Shown: positions 1-8,684 of the stretch, piece by piece
How positions within the stretch are numbered: the stretch's first letter is position 1
How the letters are laid out: the number at the start of each line of letters is the position of its first letter
Source of the DNA: RGIG2041 sp045546315
GTDB taxonomy: Bacteria > Bacillota > Clostridia > UBA1381 > UMGS1253
Direction of reading: 5' to 3'
Assembly: GCA_045546315.1 (NCBI GenBank)
Contig: JAZQCN010000059.1
Span: forward strand, 1 to 64,000
Length of the DNA: 64,000 bases
The notes under the pieces: generated by a model
Seen by the model: the letters and a program-made list of their open reading frames with translations, nothing else
The model's database searches: none
Told to the model about the DNA's origin: nothing
Program-made: the position numbers and the translations under genes

Positions 1-2
1 AG

Positions 3-1946
3 CAGGTGCTTTCACAGGCGCTCGGTATGCTACGCTACACACTGCACACGCATCTCGAGGGTGATTTTGTCTGCACAGACGGCGAAAAATGGGGACACAA
101 TTGGATTTATGTACTGGGCATTGAAAGAATGTTTCACGCCATTGAAGCTCTTGAGGCATATCTTACTGAGGAAGACAAAGCACTCTTAAAAAAGATTCTC
201 ATTTCCGAAAGCGATTTTCTTTTAAATAAATATCCGATTACGGCAGGACTTGAGAGAAGCTGCAACCGACCGGAAAGCAACATCTGGAACGGCGCAACCC
301 TTTACCGCACAGCGGCCTTATACCCGGACGCACCGAACAAAGATGCTTACATCAAAAAGGCACGCGCCTTTTTTGCAAACGGCATCTCGATTGAAGCTGA
401 CAAAAACTCCGACGAAATTGTCGATGGCGAGCGCATCGGTGATTTGTTTATCGGGGCAAATATGTTTAACTCCTTTGCCTGCAACCACCACGGCTACTTA
501 AACATCGGCTATATGTACATCTGCCTTTCCAACATTGCAATGCTCCATTTTTTCTTAAAATCTAAAGGTGTCAAGGCAGATGATATGATTTATCACAATT
601 TATACAAACAGTGGCAGCTGATTCGCTCCACCACCTTCGATGACGGCAGACTTTTGCGCATCGGCGGCGATTCGAGAGCCAGATATTGCTACTGCCAGGA
701 CTACGCCCTGCCATCGTGGCTTTTAATTGAAGATGTCTACGGCGAGGACTGCTCGATGCTCATTGACGGCTGGCTGGAAATCCTCAAAAAGGAAACCGCT
801 GTAAACGGTGACGGATCTTTTCTTTCCAACCGCTTCGGGCATTTCGAAAATCTGTCGCCGGTGTACTACACACGCTTGGAATCCGACCGCGCAAATGTCG
901 TTTCTATGGCACTGTATTGGCACAGCAAATTCGCCCTTGAAGGCACAAAAGAAAGCGAAATGCTCACCGCCTGGAAGGATGATTACCACGGCAGCGGCTT
1001 TGATGCAAGCGGCAACCGCTTTGCATCCTTTACCTGGGCTTCTTCCGAAAAGCCGCAAGGTCTGCTCGTTCCGAAAAACGACAGCTCACTTGCCGAATGG
1101 CGCTATAACCTCGGCGCAAAGATTTGCGGTGTTGGTAGAGAAAACTTTGATGAGGAGGAAGCAAACACCGTACAGCTCTTTGACGGCGGCTTTATCACCT
1201 GCGGCACAACAATTTCCTATTCCGACAACTTTATGGCGGAGGGGCAGGAAAAGGAAGCAATGGCGCGAAAGCACATCGCCTTTTCGGCACTGCCTGACGA
1301 AAACACCGTGCTTTGTTTGCAGTATGCCCGTAGCTTGAACCGCGTATTTACAGCTAAAATTGCCGGAACACTTTGGAATATTCCAAACGATATATTTAAC
1401 GGTAGACAAAGAAAACTCACCTTTGAGCACGGCAGCGGCTACTTTAGTGGCGGCGATTATGCCAGAACCTATGAAACCGTTGCACTCGGGCATTTTGTAA
1501 ATGCAGACGACAAAATCGGTCTTGCCTCTAAGCTTCCGCTCACGCTGGTGCGCAGCGGCGAGCGCCAGATTGATATCAAACTACGCGAAAACAGCGGCAC
1601 ACTCTATGCTGAGGAAATCTGCGCGCCGTATGAAAAAGCATACAAATGGGTCGACCGAAACACCGTTTTAATCGACACCGGCTTTGCTTTATCGCTCGGC
1701 ACGGCAGAGGATACGCAAAAGCTGAATGCCTCGTTGACTGCGCCGAACTTTAGCAATGTCAAAGCCATCGGCGTAACCGGTAAGGACGGCAAAAACTATC
1801 TTTTGCTTGCAAACTTCACCGACAGCGAGCAAACCGTAAATTTACAGCATTTCAATGCGCTGAATCTTGCAAACGGCAAGAAGGCTGAAACAATTTGTTT
1901 TAAACCCAATGAAGCTGTATTGCTTGTAAAGGAGGAAATTTTATGA
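3..1946 (+). CDS. Unclassified polysaccharide-utilisation protein, 5' partial
   Basis: The reading frame is open at the left edge, so the start lies upstream; the GTG at position 6 is not a credible start. The visible part is about 646 residues without a predicted signal peptide or membrane segment. The first 330 residues are rich in aromatic-containing helices (NHHGYLNIGYMY, SRARYCYCQDY), and the last 200 look beta-rich. This resembles the alpha/alpha-toroid plus beta-sheet build of polysaccharide lyases and related hydrolases, but I cannot assign a family. It overlaps the next gene, a GH88 unsaturated uronyl hydrolase, by ATGA. A role in breaking down a uronic-acid-containing glycan is therefore inferred from context only. 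Confidence 0.6.
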   Translation, partial: QVLSQALGMLRYTLHTHLEGDFVCTDGEKWGHNWIYVLGIERMFHAIEALEAYLTEEDKALLKKILISESDFLLNKYPITAGLERSCNRPESNIWNGATLYRTAALYPDAPNKDAYIKKARAFFANGISIEADKNSDEIVDGERIGDLFIGANMFNSFACNHHGYLNIGYMYICLSNIAMLHFFLKSKGVKADDMIYHNLYKQWQLIRSTTFDDGRLLRIGGDSRARYCYCQDYALPSWLLIEDVYGEDCSMLIDGWLEILKKETAVNGDGSFLSNRFGHFENLSPVYYTRLESDRANVVSMALYWHSKFALEGTKESEMLTAWKDDYHGSGFDASGNRFASFTWASSEKPQGLLVPKNDSSLAEWRYNLGAKICGVGRENFDEEEANTVQLFDGGFITCGTTISYSDNFMAEGQEKEAMARKHIAFSALPDENTVLCLQYARSLNRVFTAKIAGTLWNIPNDIFNGRQRKLTFEHGSGYFSGGDYARTYETVALGHFVNADDKIGLASKLPLTLVRSGERQIDIKLRENSGTLYAEEICAPYEKAYKWVDRNTVLIDTGFALSLGTAEDTQKLNASLTAPNFSNVKAIGVTGKDGKNYLLLANFTDSEQTVNLQHFNALNLANGKKAETICFKPNEAVLLVKEEIL

Positions 1947-3049
1947 TTTCGTTAAACGCAGAGGACAAAAAATGGGTAGATGGTATTTGGGCAAAGCTTG
2001 ACCGCAAGCTTTCCAAAACCGCAGTGGATGTGTTTGATTTTATCCCGTACACAACAAAAGAGGGCATCTATGTTGAGCCGCCGAAGGAAGGCCCGGTTTG
2101 GTGGACCAACGGCTTTTACGGCGGTATGATGTGGCTGATGTATCATATGACCGGCAAAGATGTATACAAGGCCTGCGCCGAGCATCAGGAGCTTATGATG
2201 GACGAGGCTTTTCAAATTTACGACGGCTTACACCACGATGTTGGCTTTCAGTGGAATCTGTTGTCAAAGGCGCACTATGCTCTGGGCGGCAATCCGAAAT
2301 CCCGCGTTCGCGCGCTGCACGCCGCAAACATACTGGCAGGGCGCGTGAACATTCGCGGAAAATATATCCGCGCCTGGGACAAATTGAATCTTTCCATCAT
2401 CGACACGATGATGAACCTGCCGTTACTTTATTGGGCATCGCGCGAGGTGGCAGATGACCGTTTCCGCTTTATTGCGGAAATGCAGGCCGATATGACTATG
2501 CGCGAGCACGTGCGCCCGGACGGCAGTGTTGCACACGAGGCTTTGCACGACGACCTCAATGACCGCGTCATTGAAACCCGTGCAGGTCAGGGCTACGCCG
2601 TCGGCTCTGCTTGGAGCCGCGGTCAGGCGTGGGCACTCTACGGCTTTATCCTAAGCTATATCCACACAGGAAAAGAGGCGTACCTGGACACCTGCAAAAA
2701 GGTAGCCGACTACTTTTTAGAGTACGCCGAAAAAACAAACTATAAAACACCGACGGATTTTAACGCACCGCCGGAACCGTTTTATATCGACAATTCCGCC
2801 GGCACCTGCGCTGCCTGCGGCCTTGTTGAGCTTTATAAAACCACCCACGAGGAAAAGTATTTAACCGGCGCAATCCGGATTTTACGAGCGCTCGAGGAGG
2901 ATTGCATCTTTGACGACTCCAGTCAATCCATTCTCCAAAAGGGCATGGAATCCTACGGCAGAGGCAAGCAGCTACACTTAATTTATGCAGACTTCTTCTT
3001 AGTAGAAGCCATTGCAAAATTAAAAAACAGCGACTTTTTAATTTGGTAA
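1943..3049 (+). CDS. GH88 unsaturated glucuronyl/galacturonyl hydrolase
   Basis: This 368-residue protein matches the GH88 (and related GH105) alpha/alpha-barrel family, which hydrates the 4,5-unsaturated uronic acid left by polysaccharide lyases and releases a keto-uronate. The two family aspartates are visible as Asp99 in GLHHDVGF and Asp154 in SIIDTMMNLPLLYWAS, and WSRGQAWALYGF is typical of the barrel. It has no signal peptide, so it should act in the cytoplasm on imported oligosaccharides. The start overlaps the previous stop by four bases and has AGGAGG at 1930-1935. Exact substrate (pectin, ulvan, hyaluronan or other) cannot be read from sequence. Confidence 0.92.
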   Translation: MISLNAEDKKWVDGIWAKLDRKLSKTAVDVFDFIPYTTKEGIYVEPPKEGPVWWTNGFYGGMMWLMYHMTGKDVYKACAEHQELMMDEAFQIYDGLHHDVGFQWNLLSKAHYALGGNPKSRVRALHAANILAGRVNIRGKYIRAWDKLNLSIIDTMMNLPLLYWASREVADDRFRFIAEMQADMTMREHVRPDGSVAHEALHDDLNDRVIETRAGQGYAVGSAWSRGQAWALYGFILSYIHTGKEAYLDTCKKVADYFLEYAEKTNYKTPTDFNAPPEPFYIDNSAGTCAACGLVELYKTTHEEKYLTGAIRILRALEEDCIFDDSSQSILQKGMESYGRGKQLHLIYADFFLVEAIAKLKNSDFLIW

Positions 3050-3122
3050 AACACTTCTTGAAACAAACCTTATTTTGTGATATGCTATGCACAGAAAGCT
3101 TTATCATGAAGGAGGAAATACA

Positions 3123-4253
3123 ATGGACAGAAAATTAAGAGTCGGTATTATCGGTTGCGGCGGCATCGCCAATTCGCACGCAAAGGCATACCTGCGCCAG
3201 CCGGATGTAGAAATCGTTGCAGGCGCTGACCTCGTAGAAGGCAAGACGGCAAAGTTTTTTGAAAACCTCGGCGTCGAGGGTGCAAAGTGCTACAACAGCC
3301 ACACCGAAATGCTCGCAGACGAAAGCTTAAAGCTCGATGCGGTTTCGATTTGCACCTACAACTGCACGCACGCGGAATGTACGATTGCAGCACTCGAAAA
3401 AGGCATCCACGTGCTTTTGGAAAAGCCGATGAGTGTAACCACCGAGGAAGCAGTAGAAATGATTCGTGCAGAAAGAAAAAGCGGCAAGCTACTCAGCTTA
3501 GGCTTCCAGCCGCGCTTTGAGCCGAATATGCAGATGATTAAGAAAATCGTGCAGTCCGGTGAGCTCGGTGAAATTTACTACATTCAGACCGGCGGCGGCA
3601 GACGCTGTGGCATCCCGGTCGGCACACTCGAAAACCCGAAGGACACTTTTGTGCGCGAGGACACGGCAGTGCTCGGCGCTGTTGGCGACATCGGCTGCTA
3701 CTCGCTCGATATGGTGTTAAACGCTCTCGGCTATCCGAAGCCGCTGCGCGTAACGGGTTATAAGTCCAACTTCTTCGGTACAAATCCGGACTACTATGCA
3801 GGTCACGACAAAGCAGATATGTCCCAAAAATTCGGCGTAGACGATTTTGCCGCTGCATTTATCCGCTTGGAGGGCGGCATTATCTTAGACTTCAGAATTG
3901 CATGGGCAATGCATTTAGACACCCCGGGTGACACCATCATTATGGGTAAAAAGGGCTCGCTGCGCATTCCGTCGACCGACTGCTGGAACGGCGCTCCGGG
4001 CGGCGAAATGACAATTTACCACGATGTCGGCGGCAGACCGACACAGACGACCGTGCCGCTCATTACCTACGATAAGCCGCGCTTTGAATACATCTGGGAC
4101 GGCAAAATCCGCTCCTTTGTCGATGCGATCAAAAACGGCGGCAGCGCACCGGTACCGTCTTCCGAAATCCTTTACAACCAAGCCATTATCGACAGTATCT
4201 GTAAATCCGCAGAGCTCGGTATGGAGGTCGAGGTTGAAATTCCGGAAATCTAA
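3123..4253 (+). CDS. Gfo/Idh/MocA family NAD(P)-dependent oxidoreductase
   Basis: A 376-residue oxidoreductase of the glucose-fructose/inositol dehydrogenase superfamily. The N-terminal Rossmann motif VGIIGCGGIANSHAKAY and the family EKP motif (LLEKPMSVT) are clear, followed by the beta-sheet substrate domain. I chose the ATG at 3123 because GGAGG at 3111-3115 is correctly spaced; an in-frame ATG at 3087 lacks a good ribosome binding site. It is the third gene after the GH88 enzyme, 73 bases downstream, and ends at a strong terminator. It probably oxidises or epimerises a sugar or sugar acid released by the upstream enzymes, but the substrate is unknown. Confidence 0.9.
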   Translation: MDRKLRVGIIGCGGIANSHAKAYLRQPDVEIVAGADLVEGKTAKFFENLGVEGAKCYNSHTEMLADESLKLDAVSICTYNCTHAECTIAALEKGIHVLLEKPMSVTTEEAVEMIRAERKSGKLLSLGFQPRFEPNMQMIKKIVQSGELGEIYYIQTGGGRRCGIPVGTLENPKDTFVREDTAVLGAVGDIGCYSLDMVLNALGYPKPLRVTGYKSNFFGTNPDYYAGHDKADMSQKFGVDDFAAAFIRLEGGIILDFRIAWAMHLDTPGDTIIMGKKGSLRIPSTDCWNGAPGGEMTIYHDVGGRPTQTTVPLITYDKPRFEYIWDGKIRSFVDAIKNGGSAPVPSSEILYNQAIIDSICKSAELGMEVEVEIPEI

Positions 4254-4263
4254 ACTACATACA

Positions 4264-4301
4264 AAAAGCACTTGCTTCACGAAGAAGCAGGTGCTTTTTT
4301 A
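4264..4301 (+). terminator. Rho-independent terminator after Gfo/Idh/MocA gene
   Basis: The stem AAAGCAC-TGCTTC pairs with GAAGCA-GTGCTTT around a four-base loop, followed by a T run, 10 bases after the stop codon. It closes the uronate-utilisation operon. Confidence 0.9.
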
Positions 4302-4363
4302 TTACCGGTCGATTGCATAACCGTATACTTCTGTGGTACACTATAAAAAAGCGAGGGATGAAA

Positions 4364-4678
4364 ATGAAAAATCAAAACACCTTTGAACGCATATATGCCG
4401 TCGTGCGCCGTATCCCGTACGGTCGCGTCGCGACCTACGGTCAGATTGCAAGAATGGCGGGCAATCCGCATTGGTCACAGGTGGTCGGCTATGCCTTACA
4501 TGTAAACCCCGACCCCGAAAACATCAAATGCTACCGCGTGGTCAACCGCTTCGGCGAGGTATCGCGCGCATTCGCCTTCGGCGGCGAAAACGCACAGATT
4601 CATCTGTTGGAAGCAGAGGGTATCAAGCTTATAGACGGCAAAGTGGATTTAGGCAAATATTTATGGGACGGCAAGTGA
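4364..4678 (+). CDS. MGMT-fold DNA-binding domain (alkyltransferase-like) protein
   Basis: A 104-residue protein equal to the C-terminal DNA-binding domain of O6-alkylguanine-DNA alkyltransferase (RIPYGRVATYGQIARMAG helix-turn-helix region). It lacks the N-terminal domain of full Ada/Ogt enzymes. The active-site region, usually PCHRV, reads KCYRVV here: the cysteine is kept, but proline and histidine are replaced. It may be a small methyltransferase or an alkyltransferase-like damage-recognition protein. The ATG at 4364 sits six bases after GAGGG (4353-4357), which makes it preferable to the ATG at 4358. Confidence 0.85.
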   Translation: MKNQNTFERIYAVVRRIPYGRVATYGQIARMAGNPHWSQVVGYALHVNPDPENIKCYRVVNRFGEVSRAFAFGGENAQIHLLEAEGIKLIDGKVDLGKYLWDGK

Positions 4679-4690
4679 TATTGATTCGCA

Positions 4691-4874
4691 GTGATATATT
4701 TGCTTCGCAAATGTGAAATATCTGATAAATCGGATGTGAATGATAAAAAGCCGTCTCAGTGAGACGGCTTTTTCCATAACATTTCCAGCAAGGAAATATA
4801 TCACACACCGACAGGCGTATTTCACTCGCTCTACAGAGCGAATTTCACTGCGCGTATCCCTTGGGATAACGCGC
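4691..4874. repeat. Composite palindromic intergenic element
   Basis: This non-coding stretch lies between convergent genes and is packed with palindromes. An outer inverted pair GTGATATATTT (4691-4701) and AAATATATCAC (4794-4804) encloses a small hairpin TTTGC-TTC-GCAAA and a terminator-like hairpin at 4745-4773. It is followed by TCGCTC-TACA-GAGCGA (4826-4841) and by GCGCGTATCCC paired with GGGAT-A-ACGCGC (4850-4874). From memory it resembles the dispersed palindromic repeats common between genes in gut Firmicutes. No open reading frame is credible here. Confidence 0.7.
4745..4773. terminator. Bidirectional terminator hairpin
   Basis: AAAAAGCCGTCTC and GAGACGGCTTTTT form a perfect 13-bp stem with a three-base loop. 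It has an A run on one side and a T run on the other, so it can stop the MGMT-fold gene from the left and the membrane-protein gene from the right. Confidence 0.85.
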
Positions 4875-4900
4875 TTAGAAGTCACTTTTTTATTATAAAA

Positions 4901-6544
4901 TTATGCTGTTTTAAGAATTCCGTTTAATTTTTCCTGAATCAACACGGCAGACACAATCGGTGCGACCAAACCAAATACCAGAGAAAGAATCTCAAGCTTT
5001 GTGCCTTCATATTTTGCATATGCGTCCATCAGCTTTGCTGTTTTATAATGCCAATACACGGTATACAGCGGCAAGAACATACAAAGCAGAAGCTCACGAA
5101 CCGTCTTGCGCTGTTCAAGACCTTCGACTGTATTTAAATGCTTTGTTACATTGTAAATCCAGATAAGGTACCATACACCGAAGGTAATCACCGTCAGGAA
5201 TAGGAATTTGCCGATGCCCTGCTCCATCGTGTAGGTCAGCGGCACTAAGACGAGCGCTGCCAGAACGGTTGTAACGGCAAAAACCAAGTACATCGGAGAC
5301 AGACCGGTCATCATATAAGCCCCACCGATTTCCGACGCTCCCAACAAGGCAGCCACAACGGTACACACAATTGCCCATGTTCTCAGCTTCGCAGATTTTC
5401 CCGAGTCGCTCTTATTTGCAATCGCCATACAAAGCAACATTGCCGCCAGCATCGCCGCTGCAGCAGAAATCAAATACATAATCGTTTCACTGTTGTAGAT
5501 AAATGTTGCAAGCACGGTCTCGTAGTAGGTTGACACATAGATAGAATAAAACAGCTCCATTGCAGCGGATATTGCAATTGTGCCGAAGCCGAACAAAGTC
5601 AATTTCCTAAGTTTTTTCACAGCAAAGCCGATACAAAGCAAAATCAGTCCGACAACCGCCACAAACAGGTAAACCGTATCAAAATATACTTCCATTTCTA
5701 CCGCATTTACAAGTCTCGGTATTGCAACAAGGGCAATAACCGCGTACAAAAGTGCAACGAAAAACGACAAGGTTTTCGGCATTTTAAACTTGCCCGGCAC
5801 CAGAAAATATGTATAGGAAAGCCAAGCGATTACTCCCGCAACGATGAAGAAAATGCTGTAAAAATCAATACCGAATAACCCCGCTAAAACCAACAGTACA
5901 ACCGTCGCATTACGAATTGGCTTACGCGCATTTTCCGGAAGCCCCTTGGTGGAAAGCAAAGCCAAAAGCACAAATGCTACCAGCATAAACAGATATGGCC
6001 CGGTCAACATTTCGCCAAATGTATAACCGTAATCAAACATGTTGATAATACGCACCAGCGTTGAAACTGCAAGTGCACCAATGCCAAACACGGCCAACTT
6101 TTCATGCTTTTTGTTTAAAAGCGAAAGAATGAAAATGACAAAACCTGCTGCACAAAGAGTCCTGCTAATCAACGCAAATAAATACATTTCACCCAAAATC
6201 GAATGTTCAATCTGCAACAACAGCACACGCAGCGCATCCGCGCTCAGCAAGCAGAAAACACTTATGGCCCAGCCGCCCCATTTGCCGCCGAAGGTCTTTT
6301 CTTTATTGCCGCCAAGCAGGCAAACAATAATCAAAACAATCAGAATCGGAATAATTACACCTGCAAGCGGCGCAAGCTTTTCGGCAAATTCGAGATATTC
6401 ACGCATCCCCCTCGGCAACATTCCGTAAGTTGTTTTATTCTCCACATTTTGCTCCAGAACATTTGCAATCATTTGAATGAGCTTGAATATAAAGATTACA
6501 ATACCCATCCCCAATGCGCAAAAATTCCATTTCTTTTCTTTCAT
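4901..6544 (-). CDS. DUF4234-type multispanning membrane protein
   Basis: A 547-residue integral membrane protein with roughly a dozen or more hydrophobic segments. The last 110 residues contain FGVWYLIWIYNVTKHLN and an LPLYTVYWHYKTAKLMDAYA segment, both characteristic of DUF4234 domains; the N-terminal part I do not recognise. Function is unknown. It is a single-gene unit with its own promoter (TTGACG-17-TACAAT at 6602-6630), located between the end of the rnf operon and the convergent MGMT-fold gene. Confidence 0.85.
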   Translation of the reverse strand: MKEKKWNFCALGMGIVIFIFKLIQMIANVLEQNVENKTTYGMLPRGMREYLEFAEKLAPLAGVIIPILIVLIIVCLLGGNKEKTFGGKWGGWAISVFCLLSADALRVLLLQIEHSILGEMYLFALISRTLCAAGFVIFILSLLNKKHEKLAVFGIGALAVSTLVRIINMFDYGYTFGEMLTGPYLFMLVAFVLLALLSTKGLPENARKPIRNATVVLLVLAGLFGIDFYSIFFIVAGVIAWLSYTYFLVPGKFKMPKTLSFFVALLYAVIALVAIPRLVNAVEMEVYFDTVYLFVAVVGLILLCIGFAVKKLRKLTLFGFGTIAISAAMELFYSIYVSTYYETVLATFIYNSETIMYLISAAAAMLAAMLLCMAIANKSDSGKSAKLRTWAIVCTVVAALLGASEIGGAYMMTGLSPMYLVFAVTTVLAALVLVPLTYTMEQGIGKFLFLTVITFGVWYLIWIYNVTKHLNTVEGLEQRKTVRELLLCMFLPLYTVYWHYKTAKLMDAYAKYEGTKLEILSLVFGLVAPIVSAVLIQEKLNGILKTA

Positions 6545-6601
6545 ATTACACTGCCCCTTTTTTGATTCGCTTACCGTGCGAATTTATTTTGTTGCACTTT
6601 T

Positions 6602-6630
6602 ATTGTAGCAAATTTCCAATTGTGCGTCAA
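6602..6630 (-). promoter_or_regulatory. Sigma-A-type promoter of the DUF4234 gene
   Basis: On the minus strand, TTGACG (6625-6630) and TACAAT (6602-6607) are separated by exactly 17 bases, about 60 bases upstream of the start codon. Confidence 0.75.
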
Positions 6631-6631
6631 G

Positions 6632-6664
6632 AAAAAAAGGACTTGCACTCGCAAGTCCTTTTTT
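6632..6664 (-). terminator. Terminator of the rnf operon
   Basis: A perfect stem AAAGGACTTGC / GCAAGTCCTTT with loop ACTC, flanked by A and T runs, lies just beyond the rnfB stop codon. Confidence 0.92.
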
Positions 6665-6666
6665 GT

Positions 6667-7446
6667 TTACAGAATAATCTTTCGCGGACATTTTTCCTTA
6701 CATGCACCGCAACCGATACATTTGTCATAATCAATGACAGCCAGGTTATCCTCTACTTTAATTGCTTCAACAGGGCATGCTTTTTCGCACAATTTACAGC
6801 CGATACAGCCCACGGAGCACTGCTTATTTACAAACGCACCCTTGTCTTTGTTGCTGCAGCCGACAACCACCTTTGCCTCTGCCGGCACAAGCTCAATTAC
6901 ACCCTTCGGGCAAGTCTGTATACACTTACCGCAGGCCGTACATTTCAGCTCGTCGACAACGGCAACGCCGTTTTCAATGCGCATCGCATCAAACGGACAA
7001 GCCTTCACGCAAGTGCCCATACCCAAGCAAGCGGACACGCAAGCCTTTGCACCGCCGCCGAGGCGCGCTGCAACCAAGCAATCCTCGATGCCGTCATAAA
7101 TGTATTTTTCGACCGCGACACCCTTTACGCCGCTGCACTTCACATACGCGCGCATACGCACCTTTTCTACTGCGCTGCTGCCCATAATCTCTGCAATTCT
7201 TGCCGTATTTTCCGCGCTGCAGCCCGGGCAAGCCGTAATCGGAGCTTCCCCTTTTGCAATCGCAGCCGCAAGATTTGCACAGCCTGCATAGCCGCAGCCA
7301 CCGCAATTTGCGCCGGGCAAAAGCTCTGCAATCTCTGCAATGCGCTTATCCTCTTTCACATAAAATATAATTGCAGCGATGCCCAACAGTGCGCCGAACA
7401 CAACGCCTAAACCGCCAAGCACCAAAACCGAATATAAAATCTGCAT
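6667..7446 (-). CDS. rnfB: Rnf complex ferredoxin subunit RnfB
   Basis: RnfB is the iron-sulfur subunit that passes electrons from reduced ferredoxin into the membrane-bound Rnf ferredoxin:NAD+ oxidoreductase. This 259-residue protein has an N-terminal membrane anchor (residues 2-30) and then the CGGCGYAGC motif with a downstream CPGC. Four further ferredoxin-type motifs follow: CLGMGTCVKACP, CTACGKCIQTCP, CIGCKLCEKACP and CIGCGACKEKCP. It is the last gene of rnfCDGEAB, has GGAGG before the ATG, and is followed at once by a terminator. Confidence 0.97.
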   Translation of the reverse strand: MQILYSVLVLGGLGVVFGALLGIAAIIFYVKEDKRIAEIAELLPGANCGGCGYAGCANLAAAIAKGEAPITACPGCSAENTARIAEIMGSSAVEKVRMRAYVKCSGVKGVAVEKYIYDGIEDCLVAARLGGGAKACVSACLGMGTCVKACPFDAMRIENGVAVVDELKCTACGKCIQTCPKGVIELVPAEAKVVVGCSNKDKGAFVNKQCSVGCIGCKLCEKACPVEAIKVEDNLAVIDYDKCIGCGACKEKCPRKIIL

Positions 7447-7479
7447 AGTTTACCTCCAAAAGCTCCAAGCCGTTCAGGC

Positions 7480-8064
7480 TCAGATTTGAAATCCGGAAAA
7501 TCCGCCGAACGCCAATGCAATCAAGCCTGCGGATACCAGTGCAATCGGGAAGCCCTCCATGCACTTCGGCGGCTTGGAAAACTGCGTGCGCTCACGCACA
7601 CCTGCAAACAGAACAATCGCCAGCGTGAAGCCGAGTGCCGAGCAAAGGCCGAACAAAACGGACTGGATAAAATTATAACCGTTCTGCACATTCAAAATGG
7701 CTGCGCCGAGCACCGCGCAGTTGGTAGTAATCAGCGGCAGGTAGATGCCGAGAGCATTATACAGCGCAGGCATCAGCTTTTTTAATACCATTTCCACAAA
7801 CTGCACCAATACGGCAATAATCAAAATGAATGCAATTGTCTGCAAAAATTCAAGCTCCAACGGTACGAGGATATATGTCCACGCAAGGTAGGTCAGTGCA
7901 CTCGCCAGCGTCATAACGAAGGCTACCGCACCGCCCATACCAACGGCCGTATCCACCTTTTTGGACACACCGAGGAACGGACAAATACCCAAAAACTTTA
8001 CCAATACGAAGTTTTCGATTAAAATCGCGGTTAATACGATATTAATAAAGCCTGCAAAATCCAT
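7480..8064 (-). CDS. rnfA: Rnf complex membrane subunit RnfA
   Basis: A 194-residue membrane protein with six hydrophobic segments, matching RnfA/NqrE (KFLGICPFLGVSK near the N-terminus and TNCAVLGAA mid-protein). RnfA and RnfE are inverted-topology partners that form the central membrane part of the Rnf ion pump and hold an iron-sulfur centre between them. The start codon overlaps the rnfE stop by one base (TAATG), implying translational coupling. Confidence 0.97.
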   Translation of the reverse strand: MDFAGFINIVLTAILIENFVLVKFLGICPFLGVSKKVDTAVGMGGAVAFVMTLASALTYLAWTYILVPLELEFLQTIAFILIIAVLVQFVEMVLKKLMPALYNALGIYLPLITTNCAVLGAAILNVQNGYNFIQSVLFGLCSALGFTLAIVLFAGVRERTQFSKPPKCMEGFPIALVSAGLIALAFGGFSGFQI

Positions 8065-8684
8065 TACGCAGCACCGCCCTTCTTCGCATTTTTATTGCGA
8101 ATCATCTGAATGACCGCAATCAGCAAGCCGAGCACGATAAAGCCGCCTGGCGCTAAGATAAGCACCAGCATCGGCTCATAAGCCGACGGCAAAAGCTGCA
8201 CGCCCCAAAGGCTGCCTGCGCCCAAAAGCTCACGCACTGCGGAAATCAATGAAAGCGCCAGTGTGAAACCGAGGCCCATACCGAGGCCGTCCAGTGCAGA
8301 AAGACCAACGCTGTTTTTCGAAGCAAACGCCTCTGCGCGCGCTAAAATGATACAGTTAACAACGATGAGCGGAATGAAAATGCCCAAGCTTTCCGCCAAA
8401 GCCGGCATAAAAGCGTTCATCAGCATTTCAATCATTGTTACAAAGCCTGCGATAATCACGACATAAGCCGCAATACGAATCTTATCCGGAATTACCTTGC
8501 GCAAAATCGAAATAACCACATTCGAAGCGATGAGCACGGCCGTTGCCGCAAGACCCATCATAAAACCGTTCTGCAGAGAGGTCGTAACCGCCAAGGTCGG
8601 GCACATACCGATGAGCTGCACAAAGGTCGGGTTGTTCTCAATCAAACCGGAGGTCAGTGTTTTCAATGCTTTGTTTTCCTTCAT
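8064..8684 (-). CDS. rnfE: Rnf complex membrane subunit RnfE
   Basis: A 206-residue membrane protein matching RnfE/NqrD. Conserved stretches include NPTFVQLIGMCPTLAVT near the N-terminus and VNCIILARAEAFA mid-protein, the counterparts of the cysteine regions in RnfA. It is coupled on both sides by one-base TAATG overlaps with rnfG and rnfA. Confidence 0.97.
   Translation of the reverse strand: MKENKALKTLTSGLIENNPTFVQLIGMCPTLAVTTSLQNGFMMGLAATAVLIASNVVISILRKVIPDKIRIAAYVVIIAGFVTMIEMLMNAFMPALAESLGIFIPLIVVNCIILARAEAFASKNSVGLSALDGLGMGLGFTLALSLISAVRELLGAGSLWGVQLLPSAYEPMLVLILAPGGFIVLGLLIAVIQMIRNKNAKKGGAA

Noticed and set aside
6514..7410. A 298-codon plus-strand frame opposite rnfB
   Set aside because: It is the mirror of a cysteine-rich ferredoxin gene; no domain and no start signal.
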